Assembly: GCF_000373925.1 (NCBI RefSeq) | Contig: NZ_KB892708.1 | Span: 124,001-188,000 of the forward strand | DNA: 64,000 nt | Source of the DNA: Actinopolymorpha alba DSM 45243 | GTDB taxonomy: Bacteria > Actinomycetota > Actinomycetes > Propionibacteriales > Actinopolymorphaceae | Direction: 5' to 3' | Shown: positions 1-10,609 of the stretch, in pieces | Layout: the number at the start of each line of letters is the position of its first letter | How positions within the stretch are numbered: the stretch's first letter is position 1 | The notes under the pieces: generated by a model | Seen by the model: only the letters and a program-made list of their open reading frames with translations | Databases searched by the model: none | Told to the model about the DNA's origin: nothing | Translations under genes and position numbers: made by a program

Positions 1-966
1 GTCGGGCCTAACTTCCGCTACGAGCAGCCGCAGTCCGGTCGTTACCGCCAGCACACCCAGGTAGGGGTCGAGACGATCGGCAGCGATGACCCGGCATTGG
101 ACGCCGAGGTCATCTGGCTGGCGGTCGAGGCGCACCGCCGGATCGGGCTGACGAAGGTGCGGCTTCTCCTCAACAGCCTCGGCTGCCGGGACTGCCGGCC
201 GGCCTATCGCGAGTTGCTGCAGGACTTCCTCCGTGGCCTCGACCTGGACGAGGACACCCGCCGCCGGGTCGAGATCAACCCGATGCGCGTTCTGGACGAC
301 AAGCGGGCGGAGGTGCAGGCCCAGCTGACGAACGCTCCCCTGATCACCGACCACCTGTGCGGCGCCTGCAAGGAGCACCACGACGAGGTACGCGCGTACC
401 TCTCCGATCTCGGCGTCCACTGGGAAGACAACCCGCGCCTCGTCAGAGGTATGGACTACTACGTGCGTACGACGTTCGAGTTCGTCCACGACGGTCTCGG
501 TGCCCAGTCGTCCATCGGCGGCGGTGGTCGCTACGACGGGCTGATGGCGACGATCGGTGGCCCCGACCTCGGCGGGGTGGGTTTCGGACTCGGGCTCGAC
601 CGGACCATCCTCGCCGTCGAGGCGGAAGGGCTGACCGTCGGAGACCGGAGCCGGTGCGACGTCTACGTCGTGCCGCTGGGCGCGGCGGCCAGGCGGCGTA
701 CCGTCACCTTGCTCCGTGACCTCCGGCAGGCTGGCGTCCGCAGTGACACGGCGTACGGCGGTCAGGGGCTCAAGGGTGCGATGAAGGCGGCCGATCGTTC
801 GGGGGCGGCGTTCGCGGTGGTGCTTGGTGACCGCGACCTGGAGCAGCAGACTGCGCAGGTCAAGGACCTGCGCAGTGGTGACCAGCAGGCGGTACCCCTC
901 GACGAGGTTGTCCAGCGGCTCGTCCAGGCGGTGCAGACACAGACAACGAAGGAGAACCCCGGGTGA
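1..966 (+). CDS. hisS: Histidyl-tRNA synthetase, C-terminal part (5' truncated by window edge)
   Basis: Charges tRNA-His with histidine in the cytoplasm. The frame is open from base 1, giving 321 visible residues. It enters inside class II motif 2 ([13 protein letters not shown], from base 13), passes the histidine-specific RGMDYY (base 445) and GGGRYDGL, then motif 3 (GLGLD), and ends with the HGTP anticodon-binding domain. The missing N-terminus would hold motif 1. The stop overlaps the GTG start of aspS (GTGA), so the two synthetases are translationally coupled, the standard actinobacterial hisS-aspS pair. Confidence 0.96.
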   Translation, partial: VGPNFRYEQPQSGRYRQHTQVGVETIGSDDPALDAEVIWLAVEAHRRIGLTKVRLLLNSLGCRDCRPAYRELLQDFLRGLDLDEDTRRRVEINPMRVLDDKRAEVQAQLTNAPLITDHLCGACKEHHDEVRAYLSDLGVHWEDNPRLVRGMDYYVRTTFEFVHDGLGAQSSIGGGGRYDGLMATIGGPDLGGVGFGLGLDRTILAVEAEGLTVGDRSRCDVYVVPLGAAARRRTVTLLRDLRQAGVRSDTAYGGQGLKGAMKAADRSGAAFAVVLGDRDLEQQTAQVKDLRSGDQQAVPLDEVVQRLVQAVQTQTTKENPG

Positions 967-2810
967 TCCGCACGCACGAAGCCGGCACGCTACGTGCCGA
1001 CCACGTTGGCCAGACCGTGACGTTGACCGGCTGGGTGGCCAGGCGGCGTGATCACGGGGGAGTCGCGTTCATCGATCTTCGCGACGCGTCGGGCGTGGTG
1101 CAGGCGGTGATCCGGCATGAGCAGCTCACCGAGCAGATTGGCGAGGAGTTGGCCTCGGCGGACGAGGCTGGCTCGGCCGCGCACGGGCTCCGGCAGGAGT
1201 ACTGCCTGCGACTCGTCGGCGAGGTGCGCCGCCGCCCGGCCGGCAACGAGAACCCCCACCTTCCGACGGGGGAGATCGAGCTGGTGGCCAGCGAGGTGGA
1301 GGTTCTGAGTGCGGCCGACCCGCTGCCGTTCCCGGTCGAGGAGCACCACCAGGCCTCGGTCAACGAAGAGCTCCGGCTGAGGTACCGCTATCTCGACCTG
1401 CGCCGTCCGGAGATGGCGAACCTGCTGCGGATGCGGTCGAGGGTCACCCACCTGATCCGTGAGGTCATGGGCCAGAACGACTTCGTCGACGTGGAGACGC
1501 CGTACCTCACCCGCTCGACTCCCGAGGGCGCGCGGGACTTCCTCGTGCCGGTCCGTCTGCAGCCAGGTAGTTGGTACGCGCTGCCGCAGTCACCGCAGCT
1601 GTTCAAGCAGCTGCTCATGGTGGCGGGCCTGGAGCGCTATTACCAGATCGCGCGCTGCTTCCGGGACGAGGACTTCCGCGCTGACCGCCAGCCGGAGTTC
1701 ACCCAGCTCGACGTCGAGATGTCGTTCGCCTCACCGGACGACATCATCGCGCTGACCGAGCAGGTGCTGACGCGGGTGTGGAAGGACGTGCTGGGGTACG
1801 AGATCTCGACGCCCATCCCGCGGATGACGTACGCCGAGGCGATGCGGAGGTTCGGTATCGACCGGCCCGACCTGCGGTTCGGCTGTGAGTTGGTCGACTT
1901 CACGGAGTACTTCGCCAACACGCCGTTCCGGATTTTCCGGGCTCCAGAAGGCCACGGTGCCACGAAGGGCGAGGACTTCCACGTGGGCGCGGTCGTCATG
2001 CCCGGGGGAGCCGGGCAGGCGCGCAAGGAGCTGGACGGCTGGCAGGAGTGGGCGCGTTCGCGCGGCGCGAAAGGCCTGGCGTACGTCCTCATCGGTCCTG
2101 ACGGCGAGCTTGGTGGGCCGGTCGCAAAGAACCTCTCGGAGGAGGAGCGGGCCAAGCTGGCCGAGCACGCGGGCGCGAAGCCGGGCGACTGTGTCTTCTT
2201 CGCGGCGGGTCCGCGGTCGGAGGCGCTCGGTCTGCTCGCGGCCGCTCGCCTGGAGGTGGGGGAGCGCTGTGGTCTGATCGACCACTCTCGCTGGGAGTTC
2301 TGCTGGGTGGTCGATGCTCCGCTGTTCGAACGCGTGGATGCGGAGGACGGAAGCAGCGGCTGGACGTCGATCCACCATCCCTTCACCGCGCCGACCGCGG
2401 AGTGGCTCGACCGTTTCCACGAGAAGCCCGGACAGGCGCTGTCGCAGGCGTACGACATCGTGCTGAACGGCACGGAGATCGGCGGCGGGTCGATTCGTAT
2501 CCACCGCGGCGACGTTCAGCAGAGGGTGTTCGACGTCCTGGGGCTCACGGAGGCGGAAGCCACCAGTCAGTTCGGATTCCTGTTGGAGGCGTTCCGCTTC
2601 GGGGCGCCTCCGCACGGAGGTATCGCACTCGGTTTGGACCGGCTGTGCGCCCTGCTTGGCGGCGTCGAGTCGATCAGGGACGTCATCGCGTTCCCCAAGA
2701 CCGCGTCGGGATCTGATCCTCTGACGGGTGCACCGGCGCCGATCACGCCCGCTCAGCGGCGTGAGGCCGGGATCGACGCTCGGCCCGACAAGCCGGCGAA
2801 GCAGGGCTGA
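963..2810 (+). CDS. aspS: Aspartyl-tRNA synthetase
   Basis: Class IIb synthetase of 615 aa, full bacterial length. An N-terminal OB-fold binds the anticodon ([19 protein letters not shown]). Motif 2 is FRDEDFR at about residues 233-239. The bacterial GAD insertion is present ([18 protein letters not shown] onward), and motif 3 is GLDR at 557-560. GTG start overlapping the hisS stop. Whether it is discriminating or also charges tRNA-Asn cannot be read from motifs alone; many actinobacteria use a non-discriminating AspRS plus GatCAB. No obvious strong terminator follows, only a weak CGCAG/CTGCG stem near 2823. Confidence 0.97.
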   Translation: MIRTHEAGTLRADHVGQTVTLTGWVARRRDHGGVAFIDLRDASGVVQAVIRHEQLTEQIGEELASADEAGSAAHGLRQEYCLRLVGEVRRRPAGNENPHLPTGEIELVASEVEVLSAADPLPFPVEEHHQASVNEELRLRYRYLDLRRPEMANLLRMRSRVTHLIREVMGQNDFVDVETPYLTRSTPEGARDFLVPVRLQPGSWYALPQSPQLFKQLLMVAGLERYYQIARCFRDEDFRADRQPEFTQLDVEMSFASPDDIIALTEQVLTRVWKDVLGYEISTPIPRMTYAEAMRRFGIDRPDLRFGCELVDFTEYFANTPFRIFRAPEGHGATKGEDFHVGAVVMPGGAGQARKELDGWQEWARSRGAKGLAYVLIGPDGELGGPVAKNLSEEERAKLAEHAGAKPGDCVFFAAGPRSEALGLLAAARLEVGERCGLIDHSRWEFCWVVDAPLFERVDAEDGSSGWTSIHHPFTAPTAEWLDRFHEKPGQALSQAYDIVLNGTEIGGGSIRIHRGDVQQRVFDVLGLTEAEATSQFGFLLEAFRFGAPPHGGIALGLDRLCALLGGVESIRDVIAFPKTASGSDPLTGAPAPITPAQRREAGIDARPDKPAKQG

Positions 2811-2861
2811 GAACCCGGCTTCACGCAGCGTTACTGCGGGCCGTGGCATAACGAGCACGGA

Positions 2862-2883
2862 TTGTAATTCGAAGAGTTTACAA
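2862..2883. promoter_or_regulatory. AT-rich inverted repeat upstream of the importer genes
   Basis: TTGTAA at 2862-2867 and TTACAA at 2878-2883 form a perfect 6-bp inverted repeat with a 10-nt spacer, inside a stretch clearly less GC-rich than its surroundings (31 G/C of 60 in 2821-2880). It lies 128 bp before the first permease gene and could be an operator for the importer cassette. No regulator gene is adjacent, so function is inferred only from position. Confidence 0.3.
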
Positions 2884-3011
2884 ATCGTGATCTCGGCCGC
2901 GTGTCACGGCCGGATCCTGTCGTTTATTGTCAAGCGTCGCAATCTGCAGGGCACCCCCTGTAGGCGGCAGACCGTGCGTGAACCCACGTCAGGAAGGCAT
3001 ACGGGCACTCT

Positions 3012-4001
3012 ATGGCGGACCCGACCCTGCTCGAGACGGGTGCAAGCGAACCACCGGCGTCTCCAACGGCGTCGGCAGGCAGCCCCTTGAGAAGCAAGTC
3101 GCCCACCCAGATCGCGCTCGAGCGACTGCGCAAAGACAAGGTCGCCATCATCTGCGCGATCATTGTGCTCGCCTTCATTCTGATCGCGATTTTCGCCAAC
3201 GTTATTACCGCGATCACCCACACCGATCCCGGCCAGAGTAATCAGCAGCTCATCGACGACTACGGCTTTCCCACGGTCAATCCGAGCGCCGAGCATCCGT
3301 TCGGCATTGAGCCCCGGCTTGGTCGAGACCTGTTCGCTCGTTGGGTTCATGGGGCGCGACCTTCTCTGATCGTCGCTATCTCGGCTTCCGTGATCTCGAC
3401 GGCCCTCGGTACGGCCATGGGCCTCTTGGCCGGCTTCCTGGGTGGCAGGGTTGACCGCGCGATCTCCTGGCTGATTGACCTGCTGCTGTCGTTGCCACTG
3501 ATCCTGGTGGTGATCGCGATCGCTCCCGTGGTCCAGACGTGGTTCAACACGAACAACGAGACGGTTTCGATGGTGCGCCTGTGGACCCTCGTGGTGATCT
3601 TCGCGTTCTTCGGTTGGACCGGCCTCGGACGTCTGATTCGCGCCGAAGTCCTGTCCCTGCGGGAGCGTGAGTTCATCCAGGCGGCACGGGCGATCGGGGT
3701 GCCCACCCGGCAGATCCTTTTCCGGGAACTCCTGCCCAATCTGACCGGGCAGATCATCATCTTTCTCTCGCTCGCGATTCCGAGCTACATCACGGCTGAG
3801 GCCGGGTTGTCCTATCTGGGCGTCGGCCTCACCGAACCCACACCGTCGTGGGGACTCACCATCAACGCAGCCCTGAATTACTACGAGACGTACCCAATCT
3901 ATTTCTGGCAGCCGGCTCTGGGGATCCTGGTTCTCGTGTTGGCGCTCAATCTCCTGGGTGACTCGATTCGCGACGCGTTCGACCCCAAGACCCGTCGGTA
4001 G
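3012..4001 (+). CDS. Peptide ABC transporter permease, DppC/OppC type
   Basis: Inner-membrane permease (329 aa) of a nickel/peptide/opine-family importer. A Ser/Pro/Thr-rich cytosolic N-terminus of about 40 residues precedes TM1 (about 44-66). A periplasmic-side loop follows (AEHPFGIEPRLGRDLFAR), then the BPD_transp_1 core with the EAA coupling loop EFIQAARAIG at about 220-229, which contacts the ATPases. ATG start; AGGAAGG at 2991-2997 is somewhat far upstream. It is the first gene of the cassette, an unusual position, since OppC normally follows OppB. Exact substrate is unknown. Confidence 0.93.
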   Translation: MADPTLLETGASEPPASPTASAGSPLRSKSPTQIALERLRKDKVAIICAIIVLAFILIAIFANVITAITHTDPGQSNQQLIDDYGFPTVNPSAEHPFGIEPRLGRDLFARWVHGARPSLIVAISASVISTALGTAMGLLAGFLGGRVDRAISWLIDLLLSLPLILVVIAIAPVVQTWFNTNNETVSMVRLWTLVVIFAFFGWTGLGRLIRAEVLSLREREFIQAARAIGVPTRQILFRELLPNLTGQIIIFLSLAIPSYITAEAGLSYLGVGLTEPTPSWGLTINAALNYYETYPIYFWQPALGILVLVLALNLLGDSIRDAFDPKTRR

Positions 4002-4042
4002 CACGGCCGGCGAGACCACAAGAAAGGCAAGGGAGAGATTCC

Positions 4043-5830
4043 ATGCGATGGACAAGGCTCGTAGCGGCGGCGGGCGTGCTCGCGCTCGGCGCTGCTGCGT
4101 GCGGTGGAGGCGGCACGCCTTCCGAACGTGCGCAAGAAGAGAAGAAGGCGTCGCCCAGCGCGTCGGCCAGCTCCAGCAGTGGCTACGAAGTCATGCTGGA
4201 CGAGAACGCCAAGGGTCCCGCCAAGGAAGTGGCGGGCGCCCAGAAGGGCGGCACCGTCACGACGCTGACGGTGCAGGCTCCCGAGACCTTTGACCCGACC
4301 CGGGCCTACTACATCGACGTGCTTTCCGTGCTGCGGGTGGTGACGCGCGGCCTCACCGCGATGACGTTGCGGGACGACGGTAAGTACTACCTCGTCCCCG
4401 ACATGGCGACCAGCCTTGGTGAGGCTAATGCTGACTTCACCGAGTGGAAGTTCACCATCAAGGATGGGTTGAAGTACGAAGACGGTTCCACTGTTACGTC
4501 GAAGGACTTCGCCTACGCGGTGAAGCGTTCCTTCGCCACCGAGGAACTCCCGAGTGGTCCGACGTACCAGCAGAGCTACTTCCTCGACGGCGACAAGTAC
4601 AAGGGTCCGTTCAAGTCCGCGGCCAAGGGCGGCGGTAAGGACTACGCCGGTGTCGAGACCCCGGACGACAAGACCATCATCCTGAAGATGGCGAAGCCGT
4701 TCCCGGACCTGCCGTACTACCTGACGTTCCCGGTGTACAGCCCGATCCCCGAGGCCAAGGACACCAAGGACAACTACGGCAACCACCCGCTCGCCACGGG
4801 CCCCTACAAGTTCGAGTCCTACGCCAAGGGCAAGAGCCTCGTTCTCACCAAGAACGAGAACTGGGACGCGGCGAGCGACCCGGCGCGGCAGCAGTACGTC
4901 GACCGGTTCGAGTTCAAGTTCGGTCAGGACCCGCTGAAGCTGCAGGAGCAGCTGATCGCCGACAACGGCCCTGACCAGACGGCGCTCACCTACGACGGCG
5001 TTGACTCCTCGCTGCTGCCGAAGATCCAGGGCAAGGAGCCGGAGAAGCGGATGCTGACCGGCGACGGCACCTGCACCTTCTTCGCCTACCTCGACACCCG
5101 TCGTATTCCGCTGGAGGTCCGTCGGGCGCTGGCGGTGGCGTGGCCACACGACGCGCTGCACAAGGCCGCTGGTGACAACCCGTTCACCTACGAGCCCGCC
5201 ACGACGATCCTCCCGAAGATCACGCCGGGTTGGCAGGACTACGACGTGGAAGGCGACGGCTCCAAGGGCGACGGCGACGCGGTGAAGGCCAAGAAGATGC
5301 TCGAGGACGCCGGCAAGCTCGGCTTCGAGATCGTGTGGTCCTACGCCAACGACGACCCGATCGCCCAGCAGGTTTCGGCGATGCGTGAGGAAAAGCTGAA
5401 GGCCGCTGGCTTCAAGGTCAAGGCGATTCCGATGCCGCGTGACCAGCGTCGTGCTGACACCGACAACCCGAACTCCAAGGTCAACCTGCGGTACCAGGGC
5501 TGGTGCATCGACTGGCCGTCGGGCACCACGGTGTTCCCGGCGATCTTCGACGGCCGGCTGATCGCGCTCAACCCGACCTCTGCTCCTAACAAGTCGTTCC
5601 TGAACGAGAAGGAAGTCAACGACGAGATCGACCGGATCAGCGCCATGCCGGTCGAGGAGCAGCAGCCTGAGTGGGCCAAGCTCGACAAGCTGGTCACCGA
5701 GAAGTACCAGCCGGTGATCCCCGACAACTACGGCAAGACCAACTTCATCCACGGTTCGAAGGTCGGTGGCGTCGTCCTCGACGTCTACGGCGGTGGACCT
5801 GACTACTCGAAGCTCTTTGTGAAGCAGTAG
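4043..5830 (+). CDS. ABC transporter substrate-binding lipoprotein (family 5, peptide type)
   Basis: Extracellular solute-binding protein (595 aa) feeding the importer encoded around it. The signal peptide carries a lipobox ending at Cys20 (LGAAAC), so the mature protein is lipid-anchored, followed by a Gly/Ser/Lys linker. SBP_bac_5 fold features are visible: the start GGTVTTLTVQAPETFDPTRAY, the TEWKFTIKDGLKYEDG motif, and LATGPYKFESY. SD AAGGGAGAG lies 6-8 nt upstream. The gene sits between the two permease genes rather than before them and is followed by a strong hairpin, so its mRNA is probably in excess over the downstream genes. Ligand not predictable; peptides are the family norm. Confidence 0.93.
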   Translation: MRWTRLVAAAGVLALGAAACGGGGTPSERAQEEKKASPSASASSSSGYEVMLDENAKGPAKEVAGAQKGGTVTTLTVQAPETFDPTRAYYIDVLSVLRVVTRGLTAMTLRDDGKYYLVPDMATSLGEANADFTEWKFTIKDGLKYEDGSTVTSKDFAYAVKRSFATEELPSGPTYQQSYFLDGDKYKGPFKSAAKGGGKDYAGVETPDDKTIILKMAKPFPDLPYYLTFPVYSPIPEAKDTKDNYGNHPLATGPYKFESYAKGKSLVLTKNENWDAASDPARQQYVDRFEFKFGQDPLKLQEQLIADNGPDQTALTYDGVDSSLLPKIQGKEPEKRMLTGDGTCTFFAYLDTRRIPLEVRRALAVAWPHDALHKAAGDNPFTYEPATTILPKITPGWQDYDVEGDGSKGDGDAVKAKKMLEDAGKLGFEIVWSYANDDPIAQQVSAMREEKLKAAGFKVKAIPMPRDQRRADTDNPNSKVNLRYQGWCIDWPSGTTVFPAIFDGRLIALNPTSAPNKSFLNEKEVNDEIDRISAMPVEEQQPEWAKLDKLVTEKYQPVIPDNYGKTNFIHGSKVGGVVLDVYGGGPDYSKLFVKQ

Positions 5831-5837
5831 CAGGTAT

Positions 5838-5870
5838 CGAAGGGGCGGGGCCAGGCGCCCCGCCCCTTCG
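5838..5870 (+). terminator. GC-rich hairpin after the binding-protein gene
   Basis: A perfect 14-bp stem (CGAAGGGGCGGGGC with its complement) closes a 5-nt loop (CAGGC), starting 8 nt after the stop codon. There is no U-tract, as is common in high-GC actinobacteria. Being internal to the operon it likely acts as a partial terminator or 3'-end stabiliser, raising binding-protein mRNA over permease/ATPase mRNA. Confidence 0.8.
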
Positions 5871-5919
5871 GTCGCAGGGGTTCTTGTCTGTTTATCCATG
5901 ACATACGATTGGTCCAGCG

Positions 5920-6912
5920 ATGTTTGGTTATGTGATTAGACGGGTTGCTGCCGGGCTCTCCGTAGTGCTCGTTGTCATGGTGATCTCGTTCTTTCTGTTC
6001 TTCATAGGCCCGGCAAAGCCTGAATACGCAATCTGTGGGGACCGTAACTGCACGCCGTCCCGGCTCGCCGACATTCGCGCCAGCCTGTCCCTCGACAAAC
6101 CGGTGTCCGAGCAGTTCACGGAATACTTCAGTGGAATCTTCACCGGGCGCGAAATCCATTCCGGTGGTTTCGTCAAAGAATGCGACGTTCCCTGTCTTGG
6201 TTGGTCGTTCATCCGGAACGAGCCGGTGACGAAACTGATCGTGGAACGCTTACCGGTCACTATCTCGGTGGCCCTGGGCGCCATGGTGATCTTCACCACG
6301 CTGGGCGTCACGATCGGAGCCTTGGCCGCGATTCATCGAGGCTCCATATGGGACCGGGCGCTCGTGAGCAGTTCGTTGATCCTCACGTCATTTCCGTACT
6401 ACCTCGTCGCGTTGTTGGCGGCGATTTACTTAACCATCCAGTTTGAGGTCTTCCCGCGTAGTGGCTATCACCCCTTAACTGATAATCCATGGGAATGGTT
6501 CAAGGGGCTGCTCCTGCCGTGGGCTGTTCTTGGGGCGGTTTATGCGACGGCCTACGCCCGCTACACCAGAGCGGCGATGGTCGAAGCACTCAGTGAAGAC
6601 TTTGTCCGCACCGCCCGCGCCAAGGGGCTGAGCCCGCGCCGCGTTCATTTCCGCCATGCGCTGCGAGCCGGCCTCACATCGGTCGTCACGATCCTCGGCC
6701 TCGACCTCGCGGGACTCCTGGCGGGCACGATCTTCACCGAGCGTATCTTCGAAGTCCAAGGACTTGGGTTGTTGGCCCTCAACGCCTTCGACAACGGCGA
6801 TCTTCCCGTCATCATGGGTTCTGTGATGTACGCGTCTTTCCTCTTGGTGGGCCTCAACATCGTGATCGACATCGTCTACAGCTTCCTCGACCCGCGGGTC
6901 CGACTCGGATGA
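5920..6912 (+). CDS. Peptide ABC transporter permease, DppB/OppB type
   Basis: Second membrane subunit (330 aa). TM1 begins at the very N-terminus (MFGYVIRRVAAGLSVVLVVM), as in OppB. The EAA loop EDFVRTARAKG is at about 226-236, and about six TM segments are apparent. ATG start; no good SD is seen, so translation may depend on readthrough from upstream. The stop overlaps the next ATG (ATGA). Base composition is locally low for the window (29 of 60 G/C in 6421-6480), partly explained by membrane codons but also compatible with transfer. Confidence 0.93.
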   Translation: MFGYVIRRVAAGLSVVLVVMVISFFLFFIGPAKPEYAICGDRNCTPSRLADIRASLSLDKPVSEQFTEYFSGIFTGREIHSGGFVKECDVPCLGWSFIRNEPVTKLIVERLPVTISVALGAMVIFTTLGVTIGALAAIHRGSIWDRALVSSSLILTSFPYYLVALLAAIYLTIQFEVFPRSGYHPLTDNPWEWFKGLLLPWAVLGAVYATAYARYTRAAMVEALSEDFVRTARAKGLSPRRVHFRHALRAGLTSVVTILGLDLAGLLAGTIFTERIFEVQGLGLLALNAFDNGDLPVIMGSVMYASFLLVGLNIVIDIVYSFLDPRVRLG

Positions 6913-7961
6913 GCATGAACGAAACCACGAACTCCCAGCAGCCGTTCCTCGCGGTCGAGGACCTCACGGTTCGCTTTCCGACGCCCGACGGCGTCGTGAA
7001 CGCGGTCACCGAGCTCAGCTACAACGTTGAGCTTGGTCGCACCCTAGGCATCGTCGGCGAATCCGGCTCCGGCAAGAGCGTGTCGAGCATGGCCATCATG
7101 GGCCTGCATGACAGACGCCGAGCGAAGATCAGTGGCAGTATCCGGCTTCAGGGCACCGATCTCGTGGATGTCGACGACGACCGTATGCGGCGGATCCGCG
7201 GCAACGTCGTCTCGATGATTTTCCAGGATCCGCTGTCGAGTCTCCACCCGTTTTACACGATCGGGGACCAGATCTCCGAGGCTTACCTCGCCCACAACAA
7301 GGCCTCGAAGGCGCAGGCCCGTAAGCGGGCGATCGAGCTTCTGGAGCGCGTCGGCATTCCGCAGGCGGGCCGCCGGGTCGACGACTACCCCCATCAGTTC
7401 TCCGGGGGTATGCGGCAGCGCGCGATGATCGCGATGGCTCTCGTCAACGACCCGCAGCTGCTGATCGCCGACGAGCCCACCACGGCCCTTGACGTCACAG
7501 TCCAGGCCCAGATCCTCGACCTGCTGCAGGACCTCCAGCGTGAGTTCGGCTCGGCGATCATCATCATCACGCACGACCTCGGTGTGGTCGCCGAAATGGC
7601 TGACGACGTGTTGGTGATGTACGCCGGCCGGTGCGTGGAGTACGGCAAGGGCAAGGAGATCCTGACGCGCCCGGAGCACCCGTACACCTGGGGACTCCTG
7701 AGCAGTGCGCCCCACCTGACCGGCGATCCCGGGCAACCCCTGACTCCGATCAAGGGTTCGCCGCCAAGTCTGGTCAATCTGCCGAGTGGGTGTTCGTTCC
7801 ACCCGCGATGCCCCTACGCCTCGCGCCTGCCGGATGACCGTTGTGTCGAGCTCCTGCCGGAGCTTCGGCCCGGCGGACGAGGTGCCGGGCACCTGGTGCG
7901 CTGTCACTTGCCGAATCCCGACGAGATCTTCGTCGACGAGATCCAGCCTCGGATCGGGTGA
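6909..7961 (+). CDS. Peptide ABC transporter ATPase, DppD/OppD type
   Basis: Cytoplasmic ATP-hydrolysing subunit, 350 aa. Walker A GESGSGKS at 50-57, ABC signature FSGGMRQR at 164-171, Walker B LLIADEP with Asp188/Glu189, and the H-loop THDLGVV. The C-terminal oligopeptide/dipeptide extension contains [10 protein letters not shown] with conserved Cys, which in related proteins can hold an Fe-S cluster. Starts inside the stop of the OppB-type gene. It would form the heterodimeric motor with the following ATPase. Confidence 0.94.
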   Translation: MSMNETTNSQQPFLAVEDLTVRFPTPDGVVNAVTELSYNVELGRTLGIVGESGSGKSVSSMAIMGLHDRRRAKISGSIRLQGTDLVDVDDDRMRRIRGNVVSMIFQDPLSSLHPFYTIGDQISEAYLAHNKASKAQARKRAIELLERVGIPQAGRRVDDYPHQFSGGMRQRAMIAMALVNDPQLLIADEPTTALDVTVQAQILDLLQDLQREFGSAIIIITHDLGVVAEMADDVLVMYAGRCVEYGKGKEILTRPEHPYTWGLLSSAPHLTGDPGQPLTPIKGSPPSLVNLPSGCSFHPRCPYASRLPDDRCVELLPELRPGGRGAGHLVRCHLPNPDEIFVDEIQPRIG

Positions 7962-7975
7962 AGGGGTTACACGTC

Positions 7976-9094
7976 ATGACGGAGAGCACGACGACGACAG
8001 CGCCGGCTCGTATATCGGAGGGCTCCGGCTCGACGCCGCTGTTGGAGGTCCGCAACCTCGTCAAGCACTTCCCGGTCCGGTCCACCGGTGTCGTACGCCG
8101 GGTGGTCGGACAGGTCCAGGCCGTCGACGACATCTCGTTCACCGTCCAGCGCGGTTCGTCGCTCGGCCTGGTGGGGGAGTCCGGCTGCGGTAAGTCGACC
8201 ACCGGGCGCCTGGTGACCCGGCTGCTCGACCCGACCAGCGGTGAGGTGCGGTTCGAGGGCAACGACATCGCCTCGCTGCGGCCCAAGCAGATGCTGCCGT
8301 TCCGGCGGGAAATCCAGATCATCTTCCAGGATCCGTACTCCTCACTGAATCCCCGGCACACCGTCGGCTCGATCATCGGCACGCCGCTGCAAGTGCACAA
8401 CATCGTGCCCAAGAACAAAGTGCTGTCGCGGGTCCAGGAGCTCCTGGAGGTCGTCGGCCTCAACCCTGAGCACTACAACCGCTATCCGGGTGAGTTCTCC
8501 GGTGGGCAGCGCCAGCGGATCGGGATCGCCCGGGCGCTCGCGGTCCGCCCCAAGCTGATCGTCGCGGACGAGCCGGTCAGCGCCCTGGACGTCTCGATCC
8601 AGGCGCAGGTGATGAACCTCCTCGAGAGCCTGCAGAAGGAGTTCGGGATCTCCTTCCTCTTCATCGCCCACGACCTGGCGGTCGTCCGGCACTTCTGCCC
8701 CGAGGTCGCGGTGATGTACCTCGGCAAGATCGTGGAGGTCGCCGACCGGGAGAGCCTCTACACCCAGCCGCACCACCCGTACACCCAGGCGCTGCTGTCG
8801 GCCGTTCCCGACGTTCGCCAGGCACAGGTCGGTGGTCGGCGGGAACGCATCCGGCTCTTCGGCGATGTCCCGAGCCCGATCGACCCGCCATCGGGCTGCC
8901 GGTTCCGTACCCGCTGCTGGAAGGCACAGGACATCTGCGCCACCCAGGAACCCCCGCTGCAGGCGCTGGCGAACGGCCATCGGGTTGCCTGCCACTTCGC
9001 GGCGCCCCCGACGATCGAGGATGCCCGGGCGAGCCAGGCCGCGGCCGCCGAGGCGGTGACTCTGGAGTCGGAGGGCGCGGTCGCCGACGCCTGA
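7976..9094 (+). CDS. Peptide ABC transporter ATPase, DppF/OppF type
   Basis: Second motor subunit (372 aa). Walker A GESGCGKS at 67-74, signature FSGGQRQR from about residue 174, Walker B LIVADEP, H-loop AHDLAVV, and the oligo-HPY tail with [10 protein letters not shown]. The ATG at 7976 is preferred over longer in-frame starts because it has AAGGGG 9-10 nt upstream and lies 14 nt after the preceding stop; a longer N-terminus would overlap oppD deeply. Last gene of the cassette. Confidence 0.93.
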   Translation: MTESTTTTAPARISEGSGSTPLLEVRNLVKHFPVRSTGVVRRVVGQVQAVDDISFTVQRGSSLGLVGESGCGKSTTGRLVTRLLDPTSGEVRFEGNDIASLRPKQMLPFRREIQIIFQDPYSSLNPRHTVGSIIGTPLQVHNIVPKNKVLSRVQELLEVVGLNPEHYNRYPGEFSGGQRQRIGIARALAVRPKLIVADEPVSALDVSIQAQVMNLLESLQKEFGISFLFIAHDLAVVRHFCPEVAVMYLGKIVEVADRESLYTQPHHPYTQALLSAVPDVRQAQVGGRRERIRLFGDVPSPIDPPSGCRFRTRCWKAQDICATQEPPLQALANGHRVACHFAAPPTIEDARASQAAAAEAVTLESEGAVADA

Positions 9095-9216
9095 CGCGAT
9101 TGCGTCCTTCCGGCTGGTGTCCCCGTGTTCGCCCTGAGCCTTTGAGCCACCGTGAAGTAGGACGTCGCGCGGACACCTGAGGCTGGTCCGTCAAGGGCTT
9201 GGGGGTACCCCGTGGA

Positions 9217-9222
9217 TAGTCT
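9217..9222 (+). promoter_or_regulatory. -10 element for leaderless rarA
   Basis: TAGTCT is followed by 6 nt and then the GTG start of rarA, placing the predicted transcription start on the start codon. No SD is present upstream of that GTG. Confidence 0.55.
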
Positions 9223-9228
9223 CGGGCC

Positions 9229-10605
9229 GTGACGGACGAGGGTCTCTTCGACGTACCCACTACTGGTGGACGCCACGTTCCGACGACCGGCCGTGGCTCG
9301 GGCAGCCTTGCCGACGCTGACCACAGCGCGGCCCCCTTGGCGGTCCGCATGCGTCCGCAGACCCTTGATGATCTCGTCGGGCAGCGACAGCTCCTTGCCG
9401 CCGGTGCGCCGCTGCGCCGGTTGATCGAGGGCGACCAGCCGATGTCGATCCTGCTGTGGGGACCGCCCGGGTCCGGCAAGACCACGATCGCCTCGATCGT
9501 GAGCCGGCAGACCAACCGCGTGTTCGTCGAGCTCTCGGCCGTGTCCGCGGGTGTCAAGGAGGTTCGCACCGTGATCGACGCGGCCCGCCGGGACCTCGGC
9601 CGCGGACGCGAGACGGTGCTGTTCGTCGACGAGGTGCACAGGTTCAGCAAGGCTCAACAAGATGCCCTCCTACCTGGTGTCGAGAATCGCTGGATCACGC
9701 TGATCGCCGCGACGACGGAGAATCCGTACTTCTCGGTGATTTCTCCACTCCTGTCCCGATCGCTGCTTCTTCGCCTGGAGCCGCTGTCGGCAGAAGACAT
9801 TCGCGGGTTGGTACGCCGAGCGCTTGCGGACGAGCGTGGCCTCGCGGGAGCGGTGACGCTGGCCCCCGCGGCCGAGGAGCATCTGGTCCGGATGGCCGGG
9901 GGTGATGCGCGCCGGGCACTGACCTACCTCGAGGCCGGTGCGGGGGCCGCGCTGGCCAAGGCGGACAGCGAGGTCGACCTGAAGACCCTCGAGGTGGCCG
10001 TCGACCGGGCGGCGGTCCGCTACGACCGGGACGGTGACCAGCACTACGACGTCGCGAGCGCGCTCATCAAGTCGATCAGGGGTAGCGACGTCGACGCCAC
10101 GCTGCACTACCTCGCCCGGATGGTGGAGGCGGGGGAGGACCCACGGTTCATCGCCCGGCGCCTGGTGATCTCGGCGAGTGAGGACATCGGGATGGCCGAC
10201 CCCACCGCACTCGGAGTCGCGGTCGCGGCACACCAGGCCGCGCAGTTCGTCGGCTTCCCTGAGGCGGCGATCAATCTCGCCCACGCGGCGATCCACCTCG
10301 CGTTGGCGCCCAAGTCCAACGCCGTCGTCAAGGCGATCGGTGCCGCCCTGGAGGACGTACGCGCCGGGCGGATCGGCGCCGTGCCCGCCCACCTGCGGGA
10401 CGCCCACTACAGCGGGGCCAAGCGATTGGGCCACGGGAGTGCCTACCGCTACGCACACGATGATCCGCGTGGGATCGTCGCGCAGCAGTACGCGCCTGAC
10501 GAGGTGGCCGGTCGGACCTACTACGAGCCGACGCAGCGCGGCGCCGAGAAGGCGTACGCCGAACGCCTGGAGCGGATCCGCAAGATCCTCGCCGGCGACG
10601 AGTAG
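9229..10605 (+). CDS. rarA: Replication-associated recombination protein A (MgsA/RarA AAA+ ATPase)
   Basis: Clamp-loader-like AAA+ ATPase (458 aa) acting at stalled replication forks. Walker A GPPGSGKT at 78-85; Walker B FVDEVHR with Asp134/Glu135; sensor region TTENPYFS; C-terminal tetramerisation domain ([31 protein letters not shown]), characteristic of MgsA. GTG start chosen from the leaderless -10 spacing. Its place just before alaS is the conserved actinobacterial arrangement; here it is cut off from aspS by the importer cassette. Confidence 0.95.
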   Translation: MTDEGLFDVPTTGGRHVPTTGRGSGSLADADHSAAPLAVRMRPQTLDDLVGQRQLLAAGAPLRRLIEGDQPMSILLWGPPGSGKTTIASIVSRQTNRVFVELSAVSAGVKEVRTVIDAARRDLGRGRETVLFVDEVHRFSKAQQDALLPGVENRWITLIAATTENPYFSVISPLLSRSLLLRLEPLSAEDIRGLVRRALADERGLAGAVTLAPAAEEHLVRMAGGDARRALTYLEAGAGAALAKADSEVDLKTLEVAVDRAAVRYDRDGDQHYDVASALIKSIRGSDVDATLHYLARMVEAGEDPRFIARRLVISASEDIGMADPTALGVAVAAHQAAQFVGFPEAAINLAHAAIHLALAPKSNAVVKAIGAALEDVRAGRIGAVPAHLRDAHYSGAKRLGHGSAYRYAHDDPRGIVAQQYAPDEVAGRTYYEPTQRGAEKAYAERLERIRKILAGDE

Positions 10606-10609
10606 TTGA

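Noticed and set aside
3899-5899. Long minus-strand open frame (666 codons) antisense to the binding-protein gene
   Set aside because: Arises from strong third-position GC bias of the sense gene; composition is Arg/Val/Leu-rich nonsense with no domain and the sense strand has a clear lipoprotein.
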